Below, piece by piece: positions 45,750 to 55,141 of a DNA stretch of 64,000 bases (positions are counted from its first letter, which is position 1; each line of letters starts with the position of its first letter). The notes beneath the pieces were generated by a model. It saw only the letters and a list, made by a program, of their open reading frames with translations, searched no databases and had not been told where the DNA came from. The DNA comes from Sinorhizobium terangae. GTDB lineage: Bacteria > Pseudomonadota > Alphaproteobacteria > Rhizobiales > Rhizobiaceae. Made by a program: the position numbers and the translations under genes. Location of the stretch: NCBI RefSeq assembly GCF_029714365.1, contig NZ_CP121660.1, positions 62,001 to 126,000 on the forward strand, given 5' to 3'.

Positions 45750-46597
45750 CATCGGATACCGCCTCGCGGTTCACGTGGAGCCGGGGAGGGTGCGCGTCAT
45801 CACACGCGGCGGCTATGACTGGACCGAGCGCGTTCCCTCTATCGCCGACGATGCGCGGCGGCTTGCTGTGAAAACGGCCATCTTCGACGGCGAGGCCGTC
45901 GTGCTCGACGACAAGGGCCGTTCAGATTTCGGAGTGCGGCAGCGTGCTCTTGGGCGCCTACCGTCGTCGCATGAAGCGGGCGCGATCGTTCTTTACGCAT
46001 TCGACCTCCTTTATTTCGACGGCCGCGACCTGCGACGGTTACCGCTTCGCGAGCGCCGCCGGCAATTGGAGCCGCTCCTCGCCGGCGGTGAGGGGCAATC
46101 CGGCTTTCCAAGGAGGTCCAGGCGGACGGTTCTTTCGGGTTGCCTGCGCGCACGGCCTGGAAGGCATCATCGCCAAAGACAGGGAGAAACCCTACCGCTC
46201 CGGTCGTGGCGGCTGGCTGAAGATCACTTGCCGGCAGCGCGACAGCTTCGTGATCGTCGGCTATGAGCCGTCGACCGTGCCGGGCGCGATCGGCCGGCTG
46301 CTGCTGGCGGCACGAAAGGGCGAGGGCCTCGTCCGTGTTGGAGGCTGCGGGACGGGCTGGAGCTATCAGGAATCGATCAAGCTGCGCGAGCTGCTCGACG
46401 AGATCAGGACCGACAAGCCGGCGGTGTCGCTGCGGCGCAAGGGTGCTGTATTCGTGCGCCCGATGCTCGTCGCCGAGGTGGAGTATCGCACCTGGACAGG
46501 TGACGGGAAATTGCGGCATCCGTCATTCAAAAGGATACGGAAGCGAGCGGATGATGCGACGGTGTTTGATGTCCCTGTCACGCCCTCCAGGTGGTGA
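45750..46597 (+). pseudogene. LigD-type ATP-dependent DNA ligase remnant
   Basis: Begins inside the ligase domain just after motif I (YRLAVHVEPGRVRVITRGGY). It runs through FDGEAVVLDDKGRSDFGV and VLYAFDLLYFDGRDLRRLPL, then shifts frame near 46110 to GLEGIIAKDREKPYRSGRGG, with the OB-fold end RTWTGDGKLRHPSFKRIRKR intact. The 5' part, including the nucleotidyl lysine, was lost at the junction with the IS110 remnant. Confidence 0.82.
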
Positions 46598-46717
46598 ACG
46601 TGCGCCCCCGCGGGACCAGCTTTTCACGGGCGGGTTCCGCTCTACGGCGTTGCCAGGGAACAGTTTCACGGGACCTTGGTTTGGATGGGCGGCGTGAACA
46701 CAAGGGAGGATTTTACG

Positions 46718-47629
46718 ATGAGCGAACCCGTCGCCGTTCGTCAAACCCGCGAGACCGATTACGCCGCCGGTCTTTCGGCCAATGCCGCCATCAACGAAAT
46801 CTCTTGGGGAGCTGTATTTGCGGGCGTGGCGCTTGCCCTTGCGGTGCAATTTCTGCTGAATCTATTGGGCGTCGGGATTGGAGCCGCGGTGATTGAGCCG
46901 ACAACGTCCGCTAATCCGAACCCGAGCACAATTTCGATAGCCGGGGGTCTCTGGTTCGTTATCTCTGGTATTGTCGCGGCCTTCGTCGGCGGATATGTCG
47001 CCAGCAGGGTCTCCGGCCGTCCCAGTACGACAACGGGGAGTTACCATGGGCTTACCAGTTGGGCGGTCACGACATTGATCATTCTCTATCTGCTGACGAC
47101 CTCGGTCGGCGCCTTAGTCGGCGGGGCCTTCAGCGGTCTTAGCAGCGTCATCGGTGGTGTCGGCAAAACTGCCGCCACGGTCACTACTGCCGCGGCGCCG
47201 GCAATCGCTACGTCCGCTGACCCGATGGCAGACATAGAGCGGCAGGTCAGAAGTGTCACCGGAGGCAATGATCCGGCAACTCTTCGCGATGCTGCCGTCG
47301 CAGCCGTACGGGCGGCCGTCACCGGCGACGAAGCGACAGCGGAAGAAGCCAGAAATCGCGCCGCTGACGCCATCGCGAAGGCGCAGAACATTCCGGTGGA
47401 CCAAGCGCGCGCGCAGGTCCAACAGTACGAAGAAAGCTACAGAGCCTCGGTCGAGAGAGCCAAGCAGCAGGCGACCGAAGCCGCCGACGCGGCTGCTACC
47501 GCTGTTTCAAGTGGGGCGATTCTCGGCTTCCTCTCGCTCGTTATAGGCGCCGTCGCTGCCTGGTTCGGTGGCGCGGCTGGAACGACGCGCTCTGTGGTGA
47601 CGACTGACACTACTCGGCGTATGGGTTAG
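46718..47629 (+). CDS. PhnA-like multi-pass membrane protein of unknown function
   Basis: 303 residues from the ATG at 46718 (GGGAGG upstream). Helices at about 30-55 (ISWGAVFAGVALALAVQFLL), 72-100, 115-140 and the C-terminus (GAILGFLSLVIGAVAAWFGG). Between them lies an Ala/Glu-rich helical segment of about 110 residues. Proteins of this layout are widespread in rhizobia and often labelled PhnA-like, without evidence for a phosphonate role. Confidence 0.75.
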   Translation: MSEPVAVRQTRETDYAAGLSANAAINEISWGAVFAGVALALAVQFLLNLLGVGIGAAVIEPTTSANPNPSTISIAGGLWFVISGIVAAFVGGYVASRVSGRPSTTTGSYHGLTSWAVTTLIILYLLTTSVGALVGGAFSGLSSVIGGVGKTAATVTTAAAPAIATSADPMADIERQVRSVTGGNDPATLRDAAVAAVRAAVTGDEATAEEARNRAADAIAKAQNIPVDQARAQVQQYEESYRASVERAKQQATEAADAAATAVSSGAILGFLSLVIGAVAAWFGGAAGTTRSVVTTDTTRRMG

Positions 47630-48088
47630 GCATTCCAGCACCGTCACGACGATCGCCATGGCACGATGCCGTGATTAACGACCATGACCAATGGATGACG
47701 GAAGCTGCGGCACGTCATTCAAGGGATTCGAGAGCGCGCCGAGGACGCGACGATCTTCGAGGCAATATGAAGCGGTCTCCTGACAAGGTATCGCCGAAAA
47801 AAGACGCCCGCCGTGAGGCGGGCGAAGTATGCATGACGAAGCCATGTACGTACTGTCTCCGTGGGGGATTCTGCACAGTAACTACACAGCATCTATAAAA
47901 CGTGTCTAGGAGAGCGAAGTTCCCACGATGTTGGGCAGCATCGCACTAGTTCGCAAGTCACTGTTCGGCTGCTTACCTCTCTTTCGGCATGGGGTAGTCG
48001 TAGTGATCGAGGTATGACTTCAACCTCGCCTTCGCGCCAGAGGTGGAAGTTATCCAGGAGGCGGCCAAAGCGCAGCCTCTATGAGAGC
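47630..48088. other. intergenic, contains minus-strand terminator
   Basis: No protein gene recognised. The hairpin at 47805-47824 described separately points to a minus-strand transcript ending here. Confidence 0.4.
47798..47824 (-). terminator. rho-independent terminator, minus strand
   Basis: Perfect 8-bp stem CGCCCGCC/GGCGGGCG with a GTGA loop (47805-47824). Read on the minus strand it is followed by TCTTTTTT. There is no recognised minus-strand gene upstream, so it may end a small RNA. Confidence 0.6.
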
Positions 48089-48356
48089 CGATCGCTTGAT
48101 GAGTTTCGCGACAGCTTTGCAACGCGCCTGGGCGCCCTCTCCAGGACTCAGGACCTGCTGATGCGCGCACCTGCGCACGATGTCCTCATGGCTGAAGTTC
48201 TGCGCTTGGAGTTGGAAGCGCAGGGCGCTATGAAGGAAAAAATGTCAGCTTGACGGTCCAAACGTCACCCTGTCGCGTGAAACCACGCAAGCATTCGCCA
48301 TGGGGATCCATGAACTGGCCACCAATGCCGTAAAGCACGGCGCCTGGAGATCATGA
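48089..48356 (+). pseudogene. HWE-family histidine kinase remnant
   Basis: LDEFRDSFATRLGALSRTQD and LLMRAPAHDVLMAEVLRLEL fit the H-box region of HWE kinases. After a frame change, LDGPNVTLSRETTQAFAMGI and HELATNAVKHGAW give the N-box. The catalytic end is missing. Confidence 0.7.
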
Positions 48357-48899
48357 ACGCCCGGGTTTGAGTTCGCCGCTGTTTCCGCTCTTGCTGCCCT
48401 TTCCGCTATTTCCGCTTTGCTGCCCGTCCGCCTTCACGTCTGGCGACGCCTGTGGCGCTTCGCCATAGCTTGCGACGTCAGACTCGTTGACAGCAACAAC
48501 GTTACGGCTGGGGCGTGATCGCCGCAAAGCGGTCGCAAGCTTTTAGAAGCTCGCGTCTGCGGAACGGTCCCCAATCGGAATCCGCCTTCTCGTCGATGGA
48601 GTTCTTCGGTCCGAAGCGGCGGTGCCAAGAACAACCACTCTCGCGATAAAGTGATCGATCTTTTTTGCTTTTATATTGCGGTTTTCGATCCCTCCACAAC
48701 CGGTCGCAAACCTCGGCTCAATCGCCGACAAACTAAGGTGAAATTAGACGGTCGGTGCTCAGTCAGCATTTTTTGATATGCGTGCGTCAGCTAATTTATT
48801 GCTGGCAGCCAGCGCAGAACGCGACTTGCTGACCAGGTTGTGCTGTGTAGCCTCGCCAGCGTTGGGGGATTTTCCCTGTGTGAGGAGGAGACAAAATCA
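48357..48899. other. intergenic, no assigned gene
   Basis: A minus-strand reading ends ASYGEAPQASPDVKADGQQS... with Gly/Ser/Asn repeats near 48360-48500, but no start or family could be found. The part next to 48900 must carry the promoter of the binding-protein gene. Confidence 0.3.
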
Positions 48900-49934
48900 A
48901 TGAAAGTCGTGCTTTGTATGGCGGCCGCTATGACCGCCCTGACATTTGCCATGCCGACGCTCGCGCAAGACGGCGAGCCGATCGACTTGTCGCTCACCGA
49001 CGTGTCACTCAATAAAATTGCTTTCCTCGTAGCCGGGGATAACGGGCTTTATGAGAAGTATGGGCTCAATATCCACCAGTTCATCACCAAGGGGGCCGCG
49101 GACCGCATCAGCCGAAGCGGCGTTACCGTGCCGACGGAATTCATCGGCACCAAGGAACAGGGCGACAAGGCGCCGATTTCGATCGGCGGCGGCAGCCCGC
49201 TTATCTATTCGATGACCGCCCACCCCGAACGGGGCGTGGACCGCGTGATTGTCGCGACGACTGACAGCGAGGCGCGCTTTCACATCATCGCCAATAGCGC
49301 ACTGAATTCGGCTGGTGACCTGAAAGGAAAACGTCTGGGTTTCTCGAGCCCTGGTGCGGTAAGCCATCTGATGGCCCTTGAATTCCTGCGTAAGCAGGGC
49401 TGGACGCCCGACCAGGACATCACCTTGGTCGAAGAAGGCATGGACTACTCGCGGCTGAAGAGTGGTGAAGTCGATGCCTTCATCGGCAGCGAGATCTACT
49501 ACACCATGGCCGAACAGAACGGCGCCAAGGACCTGGTCAACCTGCAGGACTACAATTTCCCGATCGCAGGTTCCGGCGTGAACGTCGATCGCGCCTGGCT
49601 CGCCGAGCACCGCGAGGAGACGATGAACTTCCTCAAGGCGATGATCGAAGCCTATGCGTTGATGAAGAAAGACCGCGGCGTGGTCGAGGCGGCCTTAGGC
49701 AAATGGTATGGCGTATCTGACCCCGAGCAGGTTGACGACATGTATGCCCAAGTGGGCACCACGCCACAGAAACCATATCCCGGCATCGATGGCATCCGCC
49801 TGGTCAAGGAACTCTACCACAACCCTGTTTTAGACAGTCATGATGCCGCCCAATTCTACGACGAGAGTTTCGTCGCTGAATTGGACAAGAGCGGTTTCAT
49901 CGACAAGGTCTATGCCGCTCCCAAGGCGAACTAA
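48900..49934 (+). CDS. NMT1/SsuA-type ABC transporter substrate-binding protein
   Basis: 344 residues; ATG at 48900 with GAGGAGGAGA upstream. Signal peptide about 1-23 (AAAMTALTFAMPTLAQ). Then the periplasmic binding fold: NKIAFLVAGDNGLYEKYGLN, GDLKGKRLGFSSPGAVSHLM and DYSRLKSGEVDAFIGSEIYY. These are hallmarks of the SsuA/NrtA/THI5 class that binds sulfonates, nitrate, taurine or pyrimidine precursors. No permease or ATPase gene is adjacent, so it is orphaned. Its last 61 codons lie in the tandem duplication starting at 49750. Confidence 0.85.
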   Translation: MKVVLCMAAAMTALTFAMPTLAQDGEPIDLSLTDVSLNKIAFLVAGDNGLYEKYGLNIHQFITKGAADRISRSGVTVPTEFIGTKEQGDKAPISIGGGSPLIYSMTAHPERGVDRVIVATTDSEARFHIIANSALNSAGDLKGKRLGFSSPGAVSHLMALEFLRKQGWTPDQDITLVEEGMDYSRLKSGEVDAFIGSEIYYTMAEQNGAKDLVNLQDYNFPIAGSGVNVDRAWLAEHREETMNFLKAMIEAYALMKKDRGVVEAALGKWYGVSDPEQVDDMYAQVGTTPQKPYPGIDGIRLVKELYHNPVLDSHDAAQFYDESFVAELDKSGFIDKVYAAPKAN

Positions 49935-50742
49935 CCGCCGCGTCAACTACCCGGCAGCCAAGCTGCCGGGCCTGCGTTACTTCATTTTGCCAGCGTCACG
50001 ATATCGTTTGCGTTGCGGTCCGCACCGAGCGCCATATGCGCTGAGGGTGAGCAGTTCGTAATCCGTGATGCCGCTGTCCGGCGGCAAGTAGGCCGCGGTG
50101 TCTCGCTGGCAGTCCCATTGGTTCTCACATTAACTGGTTTGCCTCACTTTGTGTGGCGAAGCGGTAGCATTCGGGCTCTCTGTAACTTCGGACCGGCGCG
50201 AGGTTGTTCGTCGACCAAATGGCGTGAGGATCACCTGACGAGGTTGGTCGCCGGGATTGCGATCGCTGATCGCGATTTGTCGCTACGCGAGATTCCCGCC
50301 CAGTTGTACCAGGTGCATGAGCGTCCGCCACGCGGCGGCTGGAAATGGCCAAGGCGAGCCGCGTCGGGTTATTTCGCTCGTGGGCGCCTAGCCATGAGGT
50401 GCCCGAGCTTGGAAAGACGTGCCATTGTGGCGAGCGGACGGATGACAGCCTAGTAGGCGGCGGCATTGTGAATCAATAGGCACCCATCTTCAATCGCTGA
50501 ACGCGGGTTCGAGAACAGCCGTACCTCCGCCAGCCTCAAGACCGGAGCAAGGTCCCTTCGCCGGGACGATGGATGGGTTAGGCCGCTATGCGATCAGCAG
50601 CACCCGGTGACTGCGCTTCTAAGATTGGCCAACCGGTCCTCAGCAGACCCCATAGAGCAGCGGCAAAGCTCCGACTGCGGACAGAAGCAAGCACTCGGCG
50701 AGGGATCAAGCGCACAAGGGATTGACGCAACGCCCGTTACAG
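49750..50742. repeat. 993-bp tandem direct repeat, copy 1
   Basis: Bases 49750-50742 are followed directly by an apparently identical copy at 50743-51735. The unit starts inside the binding-protein gene (AAGTGGGCACC) and ends in the IS110-type right-end sequence ...GTTACAG. Apart from the 3' end of that gene and the IS end, no gene was recognised in it. Confidence 0.9.
49950..49970 (+). terminator. hairpin downstream of the binding-protein gene
   Basis: Perfect 9-bp stem CCCGGCAGC/GCTGCCGGG with a 3-nt loop, 15 bases after the stop codon. No T tract follows directly, so termination is uncertain. It is duplicated at 50943-50963. Confidence 0.45.
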
Positions 50743-50745
50743 AAG
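50546..50745 (+). repeat. orphan IS110-type right end, copy 1
   Basis: About 200 bases nearly identical to 54907-55106, the non-coding right end of the intact IS110 element, ending GTTACAGAAG. No transposase precedes it here. A further copy is at 51539-51738. Confidence 0.75.
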
Positions 50746-50927
50746 TGGGCACCACGCCACAGAAACCATATCCCGGCATCGATGGCATCCGCCTGGTCAA
50801 GGAACTCTACCACAACCCTGTTTTAGACAGTCATGATGCCGCCCAATTCTACGACGAGAGTTTCGTCGCTGAATTGGACAAGAGCGGTTTCATCGACAAG
50901 GTCTATGCCGCTCCCAAGGCGAACTAA
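50743..50927 (+). pseudogene. duplicated 3' end of the binding-protein gene
   Basis: Encodes the last 61 residues of the 48900 protein (GTTPQKPYPGIDGIRLVKEL to YAAPKAN). It is fused in frame to 45 codons read through the IS110-type end (open from 50607). Lacks a signal peptide and most of the fold. Confidence 0.85.
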
Positions 50928-51735
50928 CCGCCGCGTCAACTACCCGGCAGCCAAGCTGCCGGGCCTGCGTTACTTCATTTTGCCAGCGTCACGATATCGT
51001 TTGCGTTGCGGTCCGCACCGAGCGCCATATGCGCTGAGGGTGAGCAGTTCGTAATCCGTGATGCCGCTGTCCGGCGGCAAGTAGGCCGCGGTGTCTCGCT
51101 GGCAGTCCCATTGGTTCTCACATTAACTGGTTTGCCTCACTTTGTGTGGCGAAGCGGTAGCATTCGGGCTCTCTGTAACTTCGGACCGGCGCGAGGTTGT
51201 TCGTCGACCAAATGGCGTGAGGATCACCTGACGAGGTTGGTCGCCGGGATTGCGATCGCTGATCGCGATTTGTCGCTACGCGAGATTCCCGCCCAGTTGT
51301 ACCAGGTGCATGAGCGTCCGCCACGCGGCGGCTGGAAATGGCCAAGGCGAGCCGCGTCGGGTTATTTCGCTCGTGGGCGCCTAGCCATGAGGTGCCCGAG
51401 CTTGGAAAGACGTGCCATTGTGGCGAGCGGACGGATGACAGCCTAGTAGGCGGCGGCATTGTGAATCAATAGGCACCCATCTTCAATCGCTGAACGCGGG
51501 TTCGAGAACAGCCGTACCTCCGCCAGCCTCAAGACCGGAGCAAGGTCCCTTCGCCGGGACGATGGATGGGTTAGGCCGCTATGCGATCAGCAGCACCCGG
51601 TGACTGCGCTTCTAAGATTGGCCAACCGGTCCTCAGCAGACCCCATAGAGCAGCGGCAAAGCTCCGACTGCGGACAGAAGCAAGCACTCGGCGAGGGATC
51701 AAGCGCACAAGGGATTGACGCAACGCCCGTTACAG
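50743..51735. repeat. 993-bp tandem direct repeat, copy 2
   Basis: Second copy of the unit at 49750. It ends in GTTACAG and is followed by AAGATCGCATAATGTATC, the same bases that follow the intact IS110 right end at 55140. Confidence 0.9.
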
Positions 51736-51867
51736 AAGATCGCATAATGTATCAACAGGAACGGCGCTGTCGCTGGGCCGAGTCCGTGTGAATTTGGCAT
51801 GAGACGGTCGCTGCGGCTCTAGAATGTGTCATGCATGTGCATTACATTGGCGTGAAGGAGATTGCAC

Positions 51868-52176
51868 ATGGCTTCAAATGCACTTGTTCAGACCCGGATC
51901 GATGCCGAGGTCAAAGAGCGCGCCACGGCGGTTTTAGAGAACATGGGTCTGACGGTCTCGGACGCTGTTCGAATCCTGTTAACTCGGACGGCGAATGAGG
52001 GCGCCCTACCGCTGGAACTCTTCAGTCACAGCGAGGCGCACGACGCTTGGTTCCGCGCCAAAGTGTTGCGGGCACTCGAGGATACCCGACCCGACGTCGA
52101 CGATGCCGACGCCGATGCGCACTTTCGAGAGCGCCGGGCGGCAGCTTTGCGCAAGGCTGCGGCGGGTGATCGATGA
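51868..52176 (+). CDS. RelB/DinJ-family antitoxin
   Basis: 102 residues. A ribbon-helix-helix N-terminus (ALVQTRIDAEVKERATAVLE and NMGLTVSDAVRILLTRTA) binds DNA and represses its own operon in this family. The acidic C-terminal half (DTRPDVDDADADAHFRERR) would bind the toxin. GGAG precedes the ATG at 51868. The toxin start overlaps its stop. Direct or inverted TGCAT copies at 51831-51850 may form the operator. Confidence 0.88.
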   Translation: MASNALVQTRIDAEVKERATAVLENMGLTVSDAVRILLTRTANEGALPLELFSHSEAHDAWFRAKVLRALEDTRPDVDDADADAHFRERRAAALRKAAAGDR

Positions 52177-52466
52177 GGCTCGTCTGGGCGCGATATGCGC
52201 TTGACGATCGCGACACCATCTTCAGTTACATCGAAAGGGAGAATCCGAGGGCGGCGGTCCACGTCGACGAGGAGATCGTCAGCGCGGTACGTCGTCTGCT
52301 TGATTTTCCGGAAAGCGGCCGCCCTGGCCGGGTTGCCGGAACTCGAGAGCTTGTTATCCCTCGGACCCCCTACATTGCCGCCTACATGGTAATGGCGGAT
52401 AGAATTCGAATTCTGCGTGTCCTGCATGGCGCCCAGAAGTGGCCCAGCGAGCTCGACGACGAGTAG
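52173..52466 (+). CDS. RelE/ParE-family toxin
   Basis: 97 residues: LVWARYALDDRDTIFSYIER, a central FPESGRPGRVAGTRELVIPR and the C-terminal RIRILRVLHGAQKWP. These are the standard RelE/ParE fold features with the final basic strand. ATGA overlap with the antitoxin gene gives a coupled type II module. Whether it cuts mRNA or acts on gyrase cannot be told from sequence; the short TREL/RVLHGAQ pattern is closer to ParE/RelE2-like toxins. Confidence 0.88.
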   Translation: MRLVWARYALDDRDTIFSYIERENPRAAVHVDEEIVSAVRRLLDFPESGRPGRVAGTRELVIPRTPYIAAYMVMADRIRILRVLHGAQKWPSELDDE

Positions 52467-52820
52467 AAGCAGCCTCACTTGTCGCGTCGTGGCCCCTACG
52501 GTTTCCCTGAGCACGCCGATTATCGCGAGGTCGATGGTTCGATCCCGTTCAAGGCGAGGGATTTGCAGTCGGGTTGCCGCTGTCCCGTGGGCAATCCCCG
52601 GAAGTTCACATTGCTGGCGACGAGCTGAACGCGCAGAAAGCGCCAACTTGCGCCAGAGTGATGGTGAGCCCGAGCGACTGCGTGGGTCGGACCCTGCCCT
52701 TGTGAAACGCTGAGACTGCCGCTTTTCTAACCTGCTGGACGCAGCGCCTCTCTAAATCGCTTTGACGTAGCGCAGGGAGCGTTTGCATGCCGCAGCCGAG
52801 CGGCAACGCGAGCACGAACC
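52467..52820. other. no gene recognised
   Basis: About 350 bases between the toxin and the convergent DUF4440 gene. GGTTCGATCCCGTTC at 52534 resembles a tRNA T arm, but no tRNA can be folded around it. Confidence 0.4.
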
Positions 52821-53276
52821 CTACTTAGCAGGGTTCGTATTCCAGATATCCCGATGCAGTCGCCACTCGCCGTCGTCGCCCTTCTTCCATACGACAATGT
52901 ATTTGCCGATTTCCTCGCTGGTCTTGCCGTCCTTGCCGGGAATCTTAATAGAGTAGGTGCCCTCCTCATACGCGAGATTGCCACTCTCCTCGACCTGCGC
53001 CGCTTTCAGTGTCAGATCGGTCAATCCGGCATCAATCCAGCTCTGCCACATCTTCTGAACGCTTTCGCGGCCGGCGACCCGGTTCTCGTTGGGAGGAAAC
53101 GCTACTGCGTCTTCGGTATAGTGTTGAGCCAGGCCTTTCGCATCCTTAGCGGCAAACTTGGCGACGAAGTCAGCATTGTTCGCCTCTATGCTCGATTGGG
53201 CTGTCTGGGCACCGGCAGGTTCACCAGCGCCGATAACGAGTGCGATGAAACAAAAAGACGCTAGAAAGTAGCGCAT
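52821..53276 (-). CDS. secreted DUF4440/NTF2-like protein
   Basis: 151 residues with a signal peptide (YFLASFCFIALVIGAGEPAG, cleavage at AQ). An NTF2-like cone fold follows (SIEANNADFVAKFAAKDAKG, YTEDAVAFPPNENRVAGRES, KYIVVWKKGDDGEWRLHRDI). SnoaL/DUF4440 proteins may bind or convert small molecules; no catalytic residues can be assigned. The natural end WNTNPAK is intact. Confidence 0.8.
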   Translation of the reverse strand: MRYFLASFCFIALVIGAGEPAGAQTAQSSIEANNADFVAKFAAKDAKGLAQHYTEDAVAFPPNENRVAGRESVQKMWQSWIDAGLTDLTLKAAQVEESGNLAYEEGTYSIKIPGKDGKTSEEIGKYIVVWKKGDDGEWRLHRDIWNTNPAK

Positions 53277-53698
53277 CGAAATCCTCCCCTGGGCGATTCC
53301 GGCACTTGTTCTTGGCCGATGGGCACAACTTTATACCGGCAGCCTCGTGAGAGCAAACAACGCTGCGCGGTTAAGTCCTAAAGTTGCTGGAGATTCACGG
53401 GGTTGACCCTTTGCTGGGGGATCAGAGCCCATGCCAGTTGGCGCCGGACGACGAATGGAACAACGCCAGGCTCGGCGCCATGTAGCTGGTCACCTTCAGG
53501 GTATTGGCCTCAAGCTTGGTGTCGGGACCTTCTGGGCGCTCTCGCTGACCCGCTCGAAAATTGACCGTGCGTACCCGGTAGCCGATCGCACCGGCGATCA
53601 GCAGCCTGATCGCGGCTCAACGACCACTCTGCTGGCTAAGATCTCACGAGCTCTGTGCGCGCCTTGTTGCGAGGATGTTCAAGTTCCGGGCTAAAAAG
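53277..53698. other. intergenic with left half of the dispersed repeat
   Basis: No gene recognised. Bases 53645-53698 match the left half of the 30404-30480 repeat and end at the IS110 left boundary. Confidence 0.4.
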
Positions 53699-53814
53699 AT
53701 GGTGTAACGGGCCGACCCGGCCCGGCAGGTTTGAAGGGCCGGTGGTCGTCCCTCACAATGATGGTGTCGCGGAGTCAGGAGTGGCCTGCTCCATAGCAGC
53801 ACGGAGAGACGACC

Positions 53815-54852
53815 ATGAAAGAGTATGCCGGCATAGACGTATCCCTGGAATACTCAAGTGTGTGCGTGGTGGATGCGGATGGCCGCATTGTGCGGGAAGC
53901 AAAGATCCTCAGCGAGCCCGCTGCGCTGATCGCCTGGTTCGGCGCGCACGGCGTTGCGATGGAGCGAATTGGTCTGGAGGCCGGGCCCTTGTCGCAGTGG
54001 CTCCATGCCGGGATGGTGAAAGCCGGTCTCTCGGTCGAGCTGATCGAGACGCGCCACGTGCGTGCAGCCTTCAAGACAATGCCGGTAAAGACCGACAAGA
54101 AGGACGTTCGGGGCATTGCGCAGCTGATGCGGCTTGGCTGGTTCAGGCCGGTCCACTGCAAATCTCTTGCGGCCCAGGAGGTGCGTGCGCTGCTGACCGC
54201 CCGCAAGCTCATTCAAGGCAAGCTTCACGACATCGAGATGAGCATCCGGGGCATCCTGCGCGGCTTCGGCCTCAAGGTCGGGCCGACGACGCGGCGCACT
54301 TACGCGGGGCGCATCCGCGCGCTGATTGCAGGCCATTCGACCTTGGAAGCGATCGCCGCTTCGCTGCTGAAGGTGCGCGACGCGCTTGTGCATGAGTTTG
54401 CAGGGCTTGAGCGCCAGCTGCGCGCCATCGCCCGCCAGGATAACAACGCACAGCGGTTGATGACGACGCCAGGCGTTGGTGTCCTGGTGGCGCTGACGTT
54501 TGTGGCGGCCGTCGATGCGCCGGAGCGCTTCCGCTCCTCCCGCGCGGTGGGGCCGCACTTCGGATTGACGCCGAAGAAATATCAATCGGGCGAGACCGAT
54601 CATAGCGGTCGCATCTCGAAGATCGGCGATGGGAGCGTGCGCACCGCGCTCTACGAGGCGGCCAACGTCATCCTGACGCGACCGGTCAAAGGTTCCGATC
54701 TGAAGCGCTGGGCGTTGGCGGTCGCCAAACGGGCCGGTCCCAGAAAGGCGCGCGTGGCGCTGGCCCGCAAGCTCGCGGTGGTGTTGCATTGCCTGCTCAG
54801 GGACAGAACCAACTTCATTGCTCATAAGGGAGCGCCAGCCGTGGCGGCTTGA
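53815..54852 (+). CDS. IS110-family transposase, intact
   Basis: 345 residues. N-terminal RuvC-like DEDD domain: YAGIDVSLEYSSVCVV (D8), RIGLEAGPLSQWLHAG (E) and MPVKTDKKDVRGIAQLMRLG (two D). C-terminal domain with TPGVGVLVALTFVAAVDAPE and FGLTPKKYQSGETDHSGRIS, which includes the candidate catalytic Ser. GGAGAGACGACC precedes the ATG. IS110 enzymes are guided by an element-encoded bridge RNA. Confidence 0.9.
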   Translation: MKEYAGIDVSLEYSSVCVVDADGRIVREAKILSEPAALIAWFGAHGVAMERIGLEAGPLSQWLHAGMVKAGLSVELIETRHVRAAFKTMPVKTDKKDVRGIAQLMRLGWFRPVHCKSLAAQEVRALLTARKLIQGKLHDIEMSIRGILRGFGLKVGPTTRRTYAGRIRALIAGHSTLEAIAASLLKVRDALVHEFAGLERQLRAIARQDNNAQRLMTTPGVGVLVALTFVAAVDAPERFRSSRAVGPHFGLTPKKYQSGETDHSGRISKIGDGSVRTALYEAANVILTRPVKGSDLKRWALAVAKRAGPRKARVALARKLAVVLHCLLRDRTNFIAHKGAPAVAA

Positions 54853-55071
54853 TCGGAGGAGACGACAAGACAGGCTTTCGGACGGCCACAGCCATCAGCC
54901 CGCCGCAGCAAGGTCCCTTCGCCGGGACGATGGATGGGTTAGGCCGCTATGCGATCAGCAGCACAAGGTTGACTGCGCTTCTAAGATTGGCCAACCGGTC
55001 CTCAGCAGACCCCATAGAGCAGCGGCAAAGCTCCGACTGCGGACAGAAGCAAGCACTCGGCGAGGGATCAA

Positions 55072-55141
55072 GCGCACAAGGGATTGACGCAACGCCCGTT
55101 ACAGAAGCGCACAAGGGATTGACGCAACGCCCGTTACAGAA
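55072..55141. repeat. 35-bp tandem duplication at the IS110 right end
   Basis: GCGCACAAGGGATTGACGCA to TTACAGAA occurs twice back to back (55072-55106 and 55107-55141). The extra copy is absent from the orphan ends at 50745 and 51738. Confidence 0.9.

Noticed and set aside
49750..51735. CRISPR-like repetition
   Set aside because: The repeat is a two-copy 993-bp tandem unit without spacers.
53854..54825. 323-codon minus-strand open frame
   Set aside because: Mirror of the intact IS110 transposase; no protein-family resemblance.
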